DNA from: Bacteroidaceae bacterium
Lineage (GTDB): Bacteria; Bacteroidota; Bacteroidia; Bacteroidales; Bacteroidaceae
DNA length: 64,000 bases
Reading direction: 5' to 3'
NCBI GenBank assembly: GCA_017522785.1
Contig: JAFWYF010000010.1
Span: 85,824-149,823, forward strand
The first letter of the stretch is position 1. Every line of letters starts with the position of its first letter. Position numbers and translations under genes: made by a program. The notes below the pieces were generated by a model. That model had not been told where the DNA came from. It saw only the letters and a list, made by a program, of their open reading frames with translations, and ran no database searches. This document shows, piece by piece, positions 25,768-35,821 of this stretch.

Positions 25768-26679
25768 TTAGATTTGTAATCCACCAATAAGTTCATCAAT
25801 AGAACTCATATTGTGGCGTACCAAATAATCCTCAATATAATCGACAATTTCACCTGTAACTGCAGGGTTCATAAAATTTGCAGTACCGATTTCTACAGCA
25901 CTTGCACCTGCAAGCAGGAACTCTACAGCATCACGCCCATTTGTGATGCCACCTATACCAATTACGGGTATTTTAACAGCCTTTGCTACCTGCCAAACCA
26001 TGCGCAAAGCAATAGGTTTAACAGCAGGCCCACTCATTCCACCAGTGATAGTGGAGAGGATGGGACGACGCTTCTCTGAGTCGATAGCCATTCCAAGCAA
26101 TGTGTTTATTAGCGAAACACTGTCAGCCCCTGCATCTTCTACTGCACGAGCAATTTCTGTAATATCTGTAACATTTGGCGACAATTTAACTATCAATGTC
26201 TTGTCGTATGCTTTGCGTACTGCTGCAACAACCTCTGCTGCTGATTTTGGTTGAACACCAAAAGCCATGCCACCTTGCTTTACATTAGGACATGAGATAT
26301 TTAATTCAATAGCAGGAATCTTCTCTAAAGCATTAACCTTCTCGGCACATGCTACATAATCCTCAATGCAAGCTCCGGAAACATTAACTATTACATTGGT
26401 ATCCAAGTCTTTTAATTTGGGATATATATTCTCTGCAAAATAATCAACTCCTTTGTTTTGTAGCCCTACAGCGTTCAGCATACCCATAGGAGTCTCTGCG
26501 CTACGCGGATAGGGATTTCCCTCGCGTGGGTTTAATGTAGTACCTTTTACAATGAAACCACCTAGCTTCTCAAGATTTACAAAATCGGCAAACTCAAGGC
26601 CATAACCAAATGTTCCCGATGCTGTCAGAACCGGATTCTTTAAATTCAGTCCACCTATTTTTATATCTGTTTTTACCAT
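25768..26679 (-). CDS. pyrD: Dihydroorotate dehydrogenase, class 1B catalytic subunit
   Basis: 303 aa from the ATG at 26679 ([16 protein letters not shown]); an upstream frame extension lies inside pyrK. FMN-dependent TIM barrel with the class 1 catalytic Cys in [18 protein letters not shown] and IPVIGIGGI. Class 1B enzymes work as a PyrD2-PyrK2 complex that passes electrons from dihydroorotate to NAD. The start codon overlaps the pyrK stop by a few bases, fitting translational coupling of the two subunits. Confidence 0.96.
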   Translation of the reverse strand: MVKTDIKIGGLNLKNPVLTASGTFGYGLEFADFVNLEKLGGFIVKGTTLNPREGNPYPRSAETPMGMLNAVGLQNKGVDYFAENIYPKLKDLDTNVIVNVSGACIEDYVACAEKVNALEKIPAIELNISCPNVKQGGMAFGVQPKSAAEVVAAVRKAYDKTLIVKLSPNVTDITEIARAVEDAGADSVSLINTLLGMAIDSEKRRPILSTITGGMSGPAVKPIALRMVWQVAKAVKIPVIGIGGITNGRDAVEFLLAGASAVEIGTANFMNPAVTGEIVDYIEDYLVRHNMSSIDELIGGLQI

Positions 26680-27440
26680 TTTAATTCTTCTATTGAAAAT
26701 ACCGGACCATCTGTACAAACACATCTATTACCCGTTGTGGTGTCCTCTACGCAACAAAGGCATGCACCAAGGCCACAAGCCATTTTGTTTTCGAGAGAAA
26801 CCTCGCAACCAATGCCATGCTCTTTTGCATATTTTGCAACAGCCATCATCATTGGCTTTGGACCACATGTGTATATATAGTCAAATTTCTCACTCATGAT
26901 AGAGTGATTTGTAACATATCCTTTTTCTCCGCATGAACCATCTTCTGTAGTGTATTCTACACGTCCAAGAGCACTATATTCATTACAACGATATAGGTCT
27001 TTTGCCGAACGGGCTCCAATCAGAATAGCAAAATTGCGTCCAAGACGTTTCAGTTCTTGTGCCAAGCCGTACAATGGTGCACAGCCAACACCACCACCTA
27101 TCAACAACAGACGCGCATTGCTATCTTCGGGAATAGTAAAACCATTACCAAGTGGCAGTAATACGTTCACAGTATCTCCTTTTTGTAACATTCCCAACCA
27201 GCGAGTTCCATCGCCAACTACTTGTATAAGAAAGCCTATTTCGTTCTTTTCTGCATCGTAAGAATGAACTGAAATAGGCCGACGTAGCATTACAGAGGGG
27301 GTTTCGTCTACTCTTAACTCGGCAAATTGCCCCGGACGACATTCCGGAAGAGGTTTTTCATCGGTCATTGTGAGCAATACACAAGTGTCGTTTAATTTTT
27401 CAACCTCTTTTATTTTTAAATCCACTAGAAATTTTTTCAT
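26673..27440 (-). CDS. pyrK: Dihydroorotate dehydrogenase electron transfer subunit
   Basis: 255 aa ferredoxin-reductase-like protein. FAD-binding [11 protein letters not shown], the NAD-binding [15 protein letters not shown], and the 2Fe-2S cysteines in CGLGACLCC followed by a further Cys near the C-terminus. It connects the FMN of PyrD with NAD. Upstream, at 27475-27489, is a short inverted repeat (GTGCTA-AGA-TAGCAC) within the promoter region that could be a regulatory site; no TAnnTTTG box is evident. Confidence 0.95.
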   Translation of the reverse strand: MKKFLVDLKIKEVEKLNDTCVLLTMTDEKPLPECRPGQFAELRVDETPSVMLRRPISVHSYDAEKNEIGFLIQVVGDGTRWLGMLQKGDTVNVLLPLGNGFTIPEDSNARLLLIGGGVGCAPLYGLAQELKRLGRNFAILIGARSAKDLYRCNEYSALGRVEYTTEDGSCGEKGYVTNHSIMSEKFDYIYTCGPKPMMMAVAKYAKEHGIGCEVSLENKMACGLGACLCCVEDTTTGNRCVCTDGPVFSIEELKW

Positions 27441-27522
27441 AGTATTAAAACTAAATAGAGTCTATTATTTATTGTGTGCTAAGATAGCACTTTTAAAATG
27501 TATAAACAAAATAAAGTGAATA

Positions 27523-28014
27523 CTATTTCTCAGGAATCAGAGTTTCGTAAGTTCCGTCAGTGTAGAATATCCTTACCTCTTTAATGCGTTTTCCGTTATC
27601 TACAGGTGTAGATGTGCTACGATTGGCACTTGTTTTGCGTGTAGTTCTAACTGCTTGTTGTTTTATTGCTTGTGGCTGTGCTGCTACTTTAGTAACAGGT
27701 TCCACTGGATGTTGCAAAAGATTATTTGGTTCATACTTTGGCGCTTCGGGAAGAGTAAACAGAGTCGATTCCTCAGCCTGCGCAACACTATTTTGATGCT
27801 CTGTAGGAGCTGTTCCTGAGCCGGTCATCAACCACTCTAAATCTACAGAGGGAAAAGAGTCGTGTATTTTTAGTACAATGTCCAGACTTAATTTGTTTCT
27901 TCCACTTAAAATGTGAGATACAGATGCTCGCTGAATTCCCGATTTATCGGCGAATTGTGATGGAGTGAGGTTGTAGCATCTCATAATCATTTCGACTCTT
28001 TCGCGTTCATTCAT
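27523..28014 (-). CDS. XRE-family helix-turn-helix regulator
   Basis: 163 aa. The helix-turn-helix covers about residues 8-62 (YNLTPSQFADKSGIQRASVS then HILSGRNKLSLDIVLKI, ending in the motif WLMTGSG typical of phage-repressor-like HTH proteins of Bacteroidota). The rest is a low-complexity, Thr/Gln/Pro-rich linker and a short conserved end (VKEIRVFYTDGTYETL-like). It is a DNA-binding protein of unknown targets. A TATCTTTG box stands on the same strand at 28081-28074. Confidence 0.85.
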   Translation of the reverse strand: MNERERVEMIMRCYNLTPSQFADKSGIQRASVSHILSGRNKLSLDIVLKIHDSFPSVDLEWLMTGSGTAPTEHQNSVAQAEESTLFTLPEAPKYEPNNLLQHPVEPVTKVAAQPQAIKQQAVRTTRKTSANRSTSTPVDNGKRIKEVRIFYTDGTYETLIPEK

Positions 28015-28910
28015 AATTTATGCAGTTTTTGTAATTTACAATTGTGGTATTCGTTAATACGATGTTGAGATTACAAAGATATAAACAAATTATTAATTAT
28101 ACAAGTCGTTTTTGCCTTGTGATTTTTTGATGACCATACAAATGTATATAGAAATGTAAACTCGCACAGACGGTCTATATCTTTAAGACCGAAATAATAA
28201 ATTAAACTATATTGCTCAATTTTGCGATTGTCCACCCAAATACACCAAGCATATAAATCCATTTAATTCAAATGATGTAACTAATTGATATACATGTTAC
28301 TACACATTATAGAAAACTGCGTTTATGCAAGATATTAATAAAAATCACCATTTGAGAGCATGTTATTTTAAATTATTGCTTTATATAAATGAATATAATA
28401 TTATTATTTTCAGTAACTTATACATGATATTTATAAAATGTATATTTTTTGAATACGCAATATAAACACCCCTTGTTGAAATCAACAAGGTTATCAACAG
28501 ATACTCCACCACCCCTTTTATCATGAATACAAACAAACCGAATTTACAAATAACAACAAGCCTATTCCTGTTCAAGAATGAACTACTACATACAACTTTG
28601 TTTACAGATTTTAATAATACTAATTGCACGAAATTTACAATTATAACAATAAGAAAATTGCATATTTTATTTTAAATATGCGTAGAAATAGAAAATTTGT
28701 ACTTTGTAAATTGAAAATTAAGCAACTTAATTAGTTGTTTAAAAATTATTGCAAAAATCCACCCTATTATACGGCACAATTGGAAATTTTCGATTCTAAA
28801 AGGGTTAAATTATATGTATAAGTTTGAGATACAACGAATTACAAGAAAATAATTTGTTGTATTTATAAGTGAAAATAGAAAAATTATGTGAAATTAGGGA
28901 TTTCGATGTG
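28015..28910. other. Gene-free AT-rich region of about 0.9 kb
   Basis: Only short ORFs (about 60-85 codons, unusual composition, no recognisable similarity) occur here. What can be seen: the promoter of the XRE gene near 28074-28104; a small hairpin CTTGTTGA-AA-TCAACAAG near 28472-28489, immediately followed by TTATCAACA (one mismatch to a DnaA box); and three copies of a short TCCACC-type motif (about 28230, 28505, 28757). I found no tRNA, known riboswitch or RNase P/tmRNA core. Confidence 0.5.
28074..28104 (-). promoter_or_regulatory. Promoter of the XRE regulator gene
   Basis: On the minus strand CTTG (28104-28101 region) and TATCTTTG (28081-28074) about 20 bp apart, 60 nt before the ATG. 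Confidence 0.45.
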
Positions 28911-29924
28911 TTAATGCAAAATTTTATACATAAGTTCTCGCATAATCTCACTATCGGGGAGTTGGTTTCCTTCAGCTCCTTTTGATTGAGCATCGGCCAA
29001 TCGAATAAGGTGCAAAATCTCCAATACATGCATAGCTTTATAATTGCGCATTGCAATTAAATAGTCTTTTACCCCCCATACCGATTTTAATCCTAAAAAT
29101 TCTGCTACCCCACGTTCACTCTTTTCCGGTGCATAGTATGCCATCATCACATTAGAAAAGAAACTGAACAGAAGCGCCAGAGTCAATTGTATTGGGTTCT
29201 TTTTAGGATTCTGAGCAAAATAGTTAATTATGCGATTTGCCTTATAAATATCTTTGTGTATAAGCGCATTCTGAAGCTCAAAATTATTGAATTCTTTGCT
29301 AATGCCAATATGCTCCTCAACCAATTCAGGAGTTATTGCATTTGCTCCATCAGGCAGAGCGATGAACAATTTGTCAATTTCGCCTGCCATACGACTGAGG
29401 TCTGCACCAATTGACTCAGCAAGCATTTGAAATGTTTTGTTGTCTGCAACAAGGCTTTTTTCTCTCAAATAACCGTTGATAAATGCAGGCAGTTGGTCAT
29501 CTCGTAATCTTTTGCTATCGAGTACTACACCCGCACGTTCCAGCTCGGTCGCTATTTTTTTGCGTTTGTCGAGAGAGCCATTCTTGTGTGCAAAAACAAG
29601 CACAGTAGATGGTTGTGGCATCTTTAGATAGTTTGACAATTGGTCGATATTCTTTATCATTTGAGCCTCTTTCACTATAACAACTTGCCTTTCGGCCATC
29701 ATTGGATAGCGTCTTGCCGAAGAGATGACATCGTCTATATTTGTGTCTATGCCATAGAATACAGTTAAATTGAATTCGCGTTCAATCTCGTTGAGTGCAT
29801 TATTGGCAATGTAATCAGTTATTCTATCGGTGTAAAACGACTCCTCTCCCATCAAATAATAGACGGGATGGTAGACTCCTTTTTTGAGTTCCGAAAGAAT
29901 TGTTTCGTATGTATATTTTGCCAT
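28911..29924 (-). CDS. holA: DNA polymerase III subunit delta
   Basis: 337 aa. The clamp-loader delta signature is visible in YLMGEESFYTDRI, the Arg/Lys region MIKNIDQLSNYLKMPQPSTVLVFAH, and the C-terminal FELQNALIHKD and LADAQSKGAEG segments. It opens the beta clamp as part of the clamp loader. A TATCTTTG box lies on the minus strand at 29977-29970. Confidence 0.92.
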   Translation of the reverse strand: MAKYTYETILSELKKGVYHPVYYLMGEESFYTDRITDYIANNALNEIEREFNLTVFYGIDTNIDDVISSARRYPMMAERQVVIVKEAQMIKNIDQLSNYLKMPQPSTVLVFAHKNGSLDKRKKIATELERAGVVLDSKRLRDDQLPAFINGYLREKSLVADNKTFQMLAESIGADLSRMAGEIDKLFIALPDGANAITPELVEEHIGISKEFNNFELQNALIHKDIYKANRIINYFAQNPKKNPIQLTLALLFSFFSNVMMAYYAPEKSERGVAEFLGLKSVWGVKDYLIAMRNYKAMHVLEILHLIRLADAQSKGAEGNQLPDSEIMRELMYKILH

Positions 29925-29969
29925 AATTCTCTACACTGCTAGCCCGGTGGCATTTTCATTCTTGGAATG

Positions 29970-29977
29970 CAAAGATA
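29970..29977 (-). promoter_or_regulatory. -7 box for holA
   Basis: TATCTTTG on the minus strand, 45 nt before the ATG at 29924. Confidence 0.5.
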
Positions 29978-30049
29978 AACAAACGGAATAATATGAAAAA
30001 ATATTTTTAATAAATTGTCCGGGCTATTAAAACCTATATATTTTTTTAT

Positions 30050-30057
30050 TATTTTCG
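30050..30057 (+). promoter_or_regulatory. Probable -7 box for the acyltransferase gene
   Basis: TATTTTCG, one base from consensus, 25 nt before the ATG at 30083. Confidence 0.4.
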
Positions 30058-30082
30058 CATTAATTTGTATAAATACGATTAA

Positions 30083-31225
30083 ATGTTAATGAATAAAATC
30101 AATAATAATATAGGTTGGATTGATATTTTGCGTATTACAGCCTGTTTTTTGGTTGTCTTCTCGCATAGTTGTGATGCATTCATAGCCGACTTCAATAATG
30201 AGGACTCTTTTATAACAGGAGTGTTTTTTGGCAGTTTGGTTCGCCCATGTGTTCCACTTTTTACCATGATGACCGCTGTTCTGCTTTTGCCGATAAAGCA
30301 TAACGCAACACTTGGGCAGTTCTATAAGAAACGAATTGGACGCATTGCCACCCCACTTATTTTTTGGTCCTTGCTATTACCTTTAATGGCATTTTGCTAT
30401 TTCAATTATGTTAATCCCGAGACTACAAACCCACAATTGTCGGTAGATGACTATACTGCCTCGTCGCTGGTGCAACGTTTGTACACATTTGTTTTTAATT
30501 TTAATTTTGATACAATACCGCTTTGGTATCTCTATATGCTAATCGGGCTATATCTGATTATGCCAATACTCAACGCATGGCTGGTGCAGGCACAGCAAAA
30601 GGATATAAAGACAGTTTTAATGGTATGGGGTGTGTCGCTGTTTCTCCCATATGTAAAAATGTTTGCTCCAATGCTTGGCTATCAGGGGAATTATGGACAC
30701 TTGGGATTGCTTGGAGAGTGCGATTGGAACGTGTATGGAACATTCTATTATCTATCGGGCTTTGTAGGTTATTTAATTTTGGCATATTATCTAAAAAAAT
30801 ACCCTCTTAGCTGGAACTGGAGTAAAACATTGCTAATATGTGTGCCTCTGTTTGTAGTAGGATATCTGATAACATCCTTAGGTTATGTAATTACTAATGA
30901 ATATTATCCGGGGAACTACGCCTACCTCGAAATTGTGTGGTATTTTTCGGGTATAAATGTCTTTATGATGACATTCCCTATCTTTGTTATAATACAAAAA
31001 TTAGCCCCACCATCTAAGCCTATACTATCGAAAATTGCATCGCTCACCTTTGGAGTATATTTGTGCCATTTTACATTCACATTCCTTAGTTACGATATTT
31101 ATAACATCCCGACACTGCCCTATTTAGTGCGCATAATTTTGTCGGCAATCACCACCTTTACAATTGCAATAACTTTGGTGTGGGTGTTATCCAAATTCAG
31201 ATTGACAGAGAAACTTATAAAGTAA
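30083..31225 (+). CDS. Acyltransferase 3 family membrane protein
   Basis: 380 aa with about ten membrane segments. The N-terminus IGWIDILRITACFLVVFSHS is the acyltransferase-3 first helix with the conserved His after it, and RIGRIATPLIFWSLLLPL carries the second family motif (Arg-x-x-Arg-x-x-x-P-like). Such enzymes transfer acetyl or succinyl groups to sugars or lipids at the cell envelope. The acceptor is unknown. ATG at 30083 or 30089 are equally possible. The GH20 gene starts 12 nt later, so both may form one operon acting on surface glycans. Confidence 0.85.
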   Translation: MLMNKINNNIGWIDILRITACFLVVFSHSCDAFIADFNNEDSFITGVFFGSLVRPCVPLFTMMTAVLLLPIKHNATLGQFYKKRIGRIATPLIFWSLLLPLMAFCYFNYVNPETTNPQLSVDDYTASSLVQRLYTFVFNFNFDTIPLWYLYMLIGLYLIMPILNAWLVQAQQKDIKTVLMVWGVSLFLPYVKMFAPMLGYQGNYGHLGLLGECDWNVYGTFYYLSGFVGYLILAYYLKKYPLSWNWSKTLLICVPLFVVGYLITSLGYVITNEYYPGNYAYLEIVWYFSGINVFMMTFPIFVIIQKLAPPSKPILSKIASLTFGVYLCHFTFTFLSYDIYNIPTLPYLVRIILSAITTFTIAITLVWVLSKFRLTEKLIK

Positions 31226-31237
31226 TTTAAATACAAT

Positions 31238-33562
31238 ATGATTATGAAAAAGATTGTTTATGGTATCTTATTCCTGTGTTGTGGATTGTTATCATGCTCC
31301 CAAAACACACCAACAGCCGACTATCGTGTTGTGCCATTGCCACAAGAGGTAAATGATGTCAGCGGGTCGGGATTTGTAATGAACAGTGCTACCACCATTG
31401 TTTGTTCTCAAGACGATGATGTTATGAGGCAAAATGCCGAATTCCTTAAAGAATTTATTAAGGAAAAGGTTGGTTTTGACTTGCAAATCAGCGATGTACA
31501 AACCGGTAATGACATTGTTCTCTCAACAAGTGAAATATCGGATAATCCCGAAGCGTATAAACTTGTTGTAACTTCCGATGGAGTTAATATTACAGGTGCA
31601 TCTCATGCAGGAGTGTTCTATGGCATGCAGACACTACGCAAATCACTACCTGCAAAAATATGTAGCGAAGTGAAACTTCCTTATGTAGAGATTACAGATG
31701 AGCCTCGCTTCTCTTATCGTGGTGCTCACCTCGATGTTTCACGCCATTTCTTTAATACCGACGAGATTAAACGCTTTGTCGATATGCTTGCTTTGCATAA
31801 CATTAACCGTCTGCATTGGCATATTACCGACGACCAAGGTTGGCGCATTGAAATAAAAAAATATCCTAAACTGACTACGATAGCCGCTCAACGCGATGAA
31901 ACCGTTATAGGACGTAACAGTGGCGAGTATGATGGTGTGAAATATGGCCCATTCTTCTACACTCAAGATGAATGTAAAGAGATTGTGGAATATGCTGCAA
32001 AACGTCATATAACAGTTATTCCCGAAATTGATTTACCCGGACACATGCAAGCCGCATTGGCTGCATATCCTCAGTTTGGTTGCACCGGTGGTCCATACGA
32101 GGTTTGGAAAATGTGGGGTGTTTCCGACAATGTGTTATGCGCAGGAAACGATGCAACATTGGGTTTCATTGAAGATGTTCTTGCCGAGGTTGTAGAGGTG
32201 TTTCCATCTAAATATATCCATATAGGTGGCGACGAATGTCCTAAAACACAGTGGGAGAAATGTCCTAAATGTCAAGCTCGCATAAAGAAACTTGGTCTAA
32301 AAGATGATAGTAAGCATAGTGCCGAAATGTATTTACAGAGTTTTGTAATTTCACATGCCGAAAAATTCCTTAACAGCAAAGGACGTCAAATAATTGGTTG
32401 GGATGAGATTCTCGAAGGCGGTCTTGCTCCAAATGCTACAGTACATTCATGGCGTGGTGTTCAAGGTGGTATAGAAGCTGCAAAGCAGGGACACGACTGT
32501 ATAATGTCGCCCACCGATTTCATGTATTTCGATTACTATCAAACAAAGTATGTCGATGATGAGCCTCTTGCAATTGGTGGTTATGTTCCTGTAGAAAAAG
32601 TTTATAGTTTTGAACCTATTCCCGATACACTTGCTGTCGAGCATGCTAAGCACATTGTAGGTGTTCAGGCAAACCTTTGGTCAGAGTATATTCCCACATA
32701 TTCTCAGGTAGAATATATGGAACTACCTCGTATGGCTGCACTCTGCGAGGTACAATGGACTAACCCTGCTAAAAAGGATTATGAAGATTTCAAACAACGT
32801 CTTATCAATTTAGTTAAGTTATACGATATCAAACAGTATAACTATGCTAAACACATCTTTCAGGTAAATGCGTCATTTTCAACTGATACAGTGAACAATG
32901 CAGTAGTTGTAAAATTGAATACTATCGACAACTCCCCTATTCACTACACAACCGATGGCAGTGAACCTACAACAGCATCTCCTCTTTATAAATCTCCAAT
33001 ATCTATTAAAGAGAGTTGTACATTCAAAGCAAAAGGCTTTAGAGAAATAGGTGAAACCAAGACTTTTACAGAGAATATTATTTATAACAAAGCAACAGCA
33101 CGCCCCATAAAGATGTTGCAAAAGATAAATCCGCAATACACATTCGATGGTCCTCTCACACTCATAGATGGTTTGCAAGGTAGTCCTAACTATCGTACTG
33201 GCCGTTGGCTTGGTTTCACAGGAAACGACTTCGAGGCTGTTATTGACCTTGGTGCAGCAACAGATGTAAGCACTTTAACTCTAAACACCAGCGTAAATCG
33301 TCTCGATTGGGTTTTTGATACTCGTGGAGTAATTATCTCTGTATCAGAAGATGGCAAAGAGTATAAAGAGCTTGTAAATGAGAAATACGATACAATGAGC
33401 GAGAGCGACGAAGACAGAATATATATTCATAAATATACATTCCCCGCTTCTAAGGCACGTTTTGTAAAAGTTAAGGCACTTGTTGAACATTGTATGCCTG
33501 CATGGCATGGTGCTACCGGAAAAGGCGCATTCTTGTTCGTTGATGAGATTATTATTGAATAA
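31238..33562 (+). CDS. Beta-N-acetylhexosaminidase (GH20) lipoprotein
   Basis: 774 aa. Lipoprotein signal (ILFLCCGLLSCSQ). GH20b-like N-domain, then the catalytic barrel: FSYRGAHLDVSRHFF, LHWHITDDQGWRIEI, EIDLPGHMQAAL and the Asp-Glu catalytic pair in HIGGDECPK near residue 330, WDEILEGGL and the C-terminal barrel motif VQANLWSEY. After it come a chitobiase-type domain (YTTDGSEPTTASPLYKSPI) and a discoidin-like end domain. It removes terminal GlcNAc/GalNAc from glycans by substrate assistance and is likely at the cell surface. A second possible ATG is at 31244. Confidence 0.95.
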   Translation: MIMKKIVYGILFLCCGLLSCSQNTPTADYRVVPLPQEVNDVSGSGFVMNSATTIVCSQDDDVMRQNAEFLKEFIKEKVGFDLQISDVQTGNDIVLSTSEISDNPEAYKLVVTSDGVNITGASHAGVFYGMQTLRKSLPAKICSEVKLPYVEITDEPRFSYRGAHLDVSRHFFNTDEIKRFVDMLALHNINRLHWHITDDQGWRIEIKKYPKLTTIAAQRDETVIGRNSGEYDGVKYGPFFYTQDECKEIVEYAAKRHITVIPEIDLPGHMQAALAAYPQFGCTGGPYEVWKMWGVSDNVLCAGNDATLGFIEDVLAEVVEVFPSKYIHIGGDECPKTQWEKCPKCQARIKKLGLKDDSKHSAEMYLQSFVISHAEKFLNSKGRQIIGWDEILEGGLAPNATVHSWRGVQGGIEAAKQGHDCIMSPTDFMYFDYYQTKYVDDEPLAIGGYVPVEKVYSFEPIPDTLAVEHAKHIVGVQANLWSEYIPTYSQVEYMELPRMAALCEVQWTNPAKKDYEDFKQRLINLVKLYDIKQYNYAKHIFQVNASFSTDTVNNAVVVKLNTIDNSPIHYTTDGSEPTTASPLYKSPISIKESCTFKAKGFREIGETKTFTENIIYNKATARPIKMLQKINPQYTFDGPLTLIDGLQGSPNYRTGRWLGFTGNDFEAVIDLGAATDVSTLTLNTSVNRLDWVFDTRGVIISVSEDGKEYKELVNEKYDTMSESDEDRIYIHKYTFPASKARFVKVKALVEHCMPAWHGATGKGAFLFVDEIIIE

Positions 33563-33581
33563 CACAACACTCCTTTATGAC

Positions 33582-33611
33582 AAAATGTCAGATGGAAACA
33601 TCTGGCATTTT
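33582..33611 (+). terminator. Terminator after the GH20 gene
   Basis: 13-bp stem AAAATGTCAGATG / CATCTGGCATTTT (one G-U pair) with a GAAA tetraloop and a run of T, 19 nt after the stop. Confidence 0.88.
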
Positions 33612-33676
33612 TTTTGTTTTATATAGTACAGAACAATAATGTTCGCAATAGAGTTAATAATTAAAAATTTTATAAT

Positions 33677-35725
33677 ATGCAAAAAGGTAATATCGGGGTT
33701 ACAACAGAGAACATTTTCCCCGTCATCAAAAAATTTCTTTATAGCGATCACGAAATATTCTTACGTGAGATAGTTTCTAATGCTATAGATGCTACACATA
33801 AACTTAAGACACTCTACGAAAAAGGAGAGTACAAAGGCGAACTTGGTAATTTGCAAGTAACAGTTTCGTTAGGAGACGGCACACTCACCGTTAGTGATAA
33901 TGGTATAGGTTTAACTGCCGAAGAGATAGAAAAATATATTAATCAGATTGCACTTTCGGGAGCAACAGATTTCTTGGAGAAATATAAGGATACAGCAAAT
34001 TCCATTATAGGACACTTTGGTCTTGGTTTCTACTCTGCATTTATGGTATCAAAGAAAGTAGAGATTGTAACCAAATCCTATAAAGAGGATGCAAAATCGG
34101 TAAAATGGAGTTGTGATGGCAGTCCCGAATACATGCTAAGTGATGGCGACCGCAAAGAGCGTGGAACCGACATCATAATGTATATCGACGACGACAGCAA
34201 AGAGTTTCTTGAAGAACAGCGTATAAGCGCTATACTCAACAAATATTGTCGTTTCTTGCCTGTACCCATTGCTTTTGGTAAAAAGAAAGAGTGGAAAGAT
34301 GGCAAACAGGTAGAAACAGCAGAGGATAATATAATAAACGATACAACTCCGCTATGGACCCGCAAGCCCAGCGAATTGAAAGACGAGGATTACAAAGAGT
34401 TCTATCGCAAACTATACCCTATGAGTGATGAACCTCTCTTTTGGATACATTTGAATGTCGATTTCCCATTCCACCTCACAGGAATACTCTATTTCCCCAA
34501 AATAAAGAGCAATATCGATTTACAAAAGAATAAAATTTTATTGTTCTGTAACCAAGTGTATGTTACCGACGAGGTCGAAGGCATTGTTCCCGACTTCTTG
34601 ACACTGATGCATGGTGTAATAGATTCACCGGACATTCCTTTGAACGTATCACGCTCCTACCTGCAAAGCGATTCTAACGTAAAGAAGATATCTTCGTATA
34701 TCTCCAAAAAAGTATCGGACAGATTGCAATCGATATTCAAGAATGATAGGAGCGAGTTCGAAACAAAGTGGAACGACCTTAAGATATTTATAAACTATGG
34801 TATGCTCACCGAAGAGGATTTCTACGATAAAGCAAGTAAATTTGCTCTATTGCAAGATACCGATTCAAAGATGTACACCTTTGAAGAATATAAAACTCTT
34901 GTCAGTGCCGAACAGACCGACAAAGATGGTAACCTGATTTATCTCTATGCAAACAACAGAGAGAAAGAATATAGTTTCATAGAGGCTGCAACAAACAGAG
35001 GCTACAATGTACTACTCATGGATGGTCAGCTTGATGTAGCGTTAATAAGTATGTTGGAGCGTAAATTTGAGAAAACTCGTTTCACACGTGTAGACAGTGA
35101 TATTGTAGACAATCTCATTGTAAAAGAGGATAGAAAAGTATCTTCACTTGGCGACAAAGAGCGTGATATACTAACCGGTATATTCCAGAGCCAATTGCCC
35201 AAAATGGAGAAAAAAGAGTTCTATGTTCAGGTTCAAGCAATGGGAGAGAATGCAGCACCGGTAACAATAACACAGGCTGAATATATGCGTCGTATGAAAG
35301 AGATGGCGGCTATACAACCCGGTATGGCTTTCTATGGCGAAATGCCCGACATGTTCAATGTGTTGCTCAACGAAGACCATCCCATAGTTAAACATCTTCT
35401 CGAAGAGGCAAACGGCGCATGCGCCGATGAACTTAAACCAATAGAGGACAAATTGGTAGCATTAGAGGCCCACAGAGCAAAACTTAACGAAGCTAGTAAG
35501 GATAAAAAGATTGAGGATATTCCTCAGAGCGAGAAAGACGAACTTGCCGATACCGAAAAGGCAATTGCCGATGAGAAAGGCAACAAAGAGGCTGTTCTTG
35601 GCAAGTATGCCGCAAACAACAAACAGGTTCGACAATTGATAGATTTAACTTTGTTGCAAAACAATATGCTCACAGGAGAGGCACTCAGCAACTTTGTTAA
35701 GCGTAGCATAGAAATGATGAAATAA
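33677..35725 (+). CDS. htpG: Molecular chaperone HtpG (Hsp90)
   Basis: 682 aa. GHKL ATP-binding domain motifs: LREIVSNAIDATHKL, DNGIGLT, and GHFGLGFYSAF. Middle domain with PLFWIHLNVDFPFHLTGILYFP, then the client region SRSYLQSDSNVKKISSYI. Cytosolic ATP-dependent chaperone, single copy in bacteria. The region about residues 570-640 contains a charged insertion (LNEASKDKKIEDIPQSEKDE), as in other Bacteroidota HtpG. Confidence 0.96.
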   Translation: MQKGNIGVTTENIFPVIKKFLYSDHEIFLREIVSNAIDATHKLKTLYEKGEYKGELGNLQVTVSLGDGTLTVSDNGIGLTAEEIEKYINQIALSGATDFLEKYKDTANSIIGHFGLGFYSAFMVSKKVEIVTKSYKEDAKSVKWSCDGSPEYMLSDGDRKERGTDIIMYIDDDSKEFLEEQRISAILNKYCRFLPVPIAFGKKKEWKDGKQVETAEDNIINDTTPLWTRKPSELKDEDYKEFYRKLYPMSDEPLFWIHLNVDFPFHLTGILYFPKIKSNIDLQKNKILLFCNQVYVTDEVEGIVPDFLTLMHGVIDSPDIPLNVSRSYLQSDSNVKKISSYISKKVSDRLQSIFKNDRSEFETKWNDLKIFINYGMLTEEDFYDKASKFALLQDTDSKMYTFEEYKTLVSAEQTDKDGNLIYLYANNREKEYSFIEAATNRGYNVLLMDGQLDVALISMLERKFEKTRFTRVDSDIVDNLIVKEDRKVSSLGDKERDILTGIFQSQLPKMEKKEFYVQVQAMGENAAPVTITQAEYMRRMKEMAAIQPGMAFYGEMPDMFNVLLNEDHPIVKHLLEEANGACADELKPIEDKLVALEAHRAKLNEASKDKKIEDIPQSEKDELADTEKAIADEKGNKEAVLGKYAANNKQVRQLIDLTLLQNNMLTGEALSNFVKRSIEMMK

Positions 35726-35737
35726 TTTGAATACAAC

Positions 35738-35787
35738 AGAAAAGACATCGGTAATTTGCTTCTATATAGATTGCCGATGTCTTTTCT
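35738..35787 (+). terminator. Terminator after htpG
   Basis: 14-bp stem AGAAAAGACATCGG / CCGATGTCTTTTCT with a 22-nt loop, followed by TATTATAT; 12 nt behind the stop. The GNAT gene start (35822) lies just beyond it. Confidence 0.8.
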
Positions 35788-35821
35788 ATTATATATATTC
35801 GCAGAAATAAACCAATGTTGT

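Noticed and set aside
28071..28629. Short minus-strand ORFs of 60-85 codons in the AT-rich gap
   Set aside because: They are rich in rare Cys/Trp/Phe/Tyr runs, have no leader and resemble chance frames in AT-rich DNA.
28015..28910. The gap before holA as a chromosomal origin of replication
   Set aside because: Only one near-match to a DnaA box is visible, there is no box cluster and no typical neighbour (dnaA, rpmH); a skew plot would be needed.
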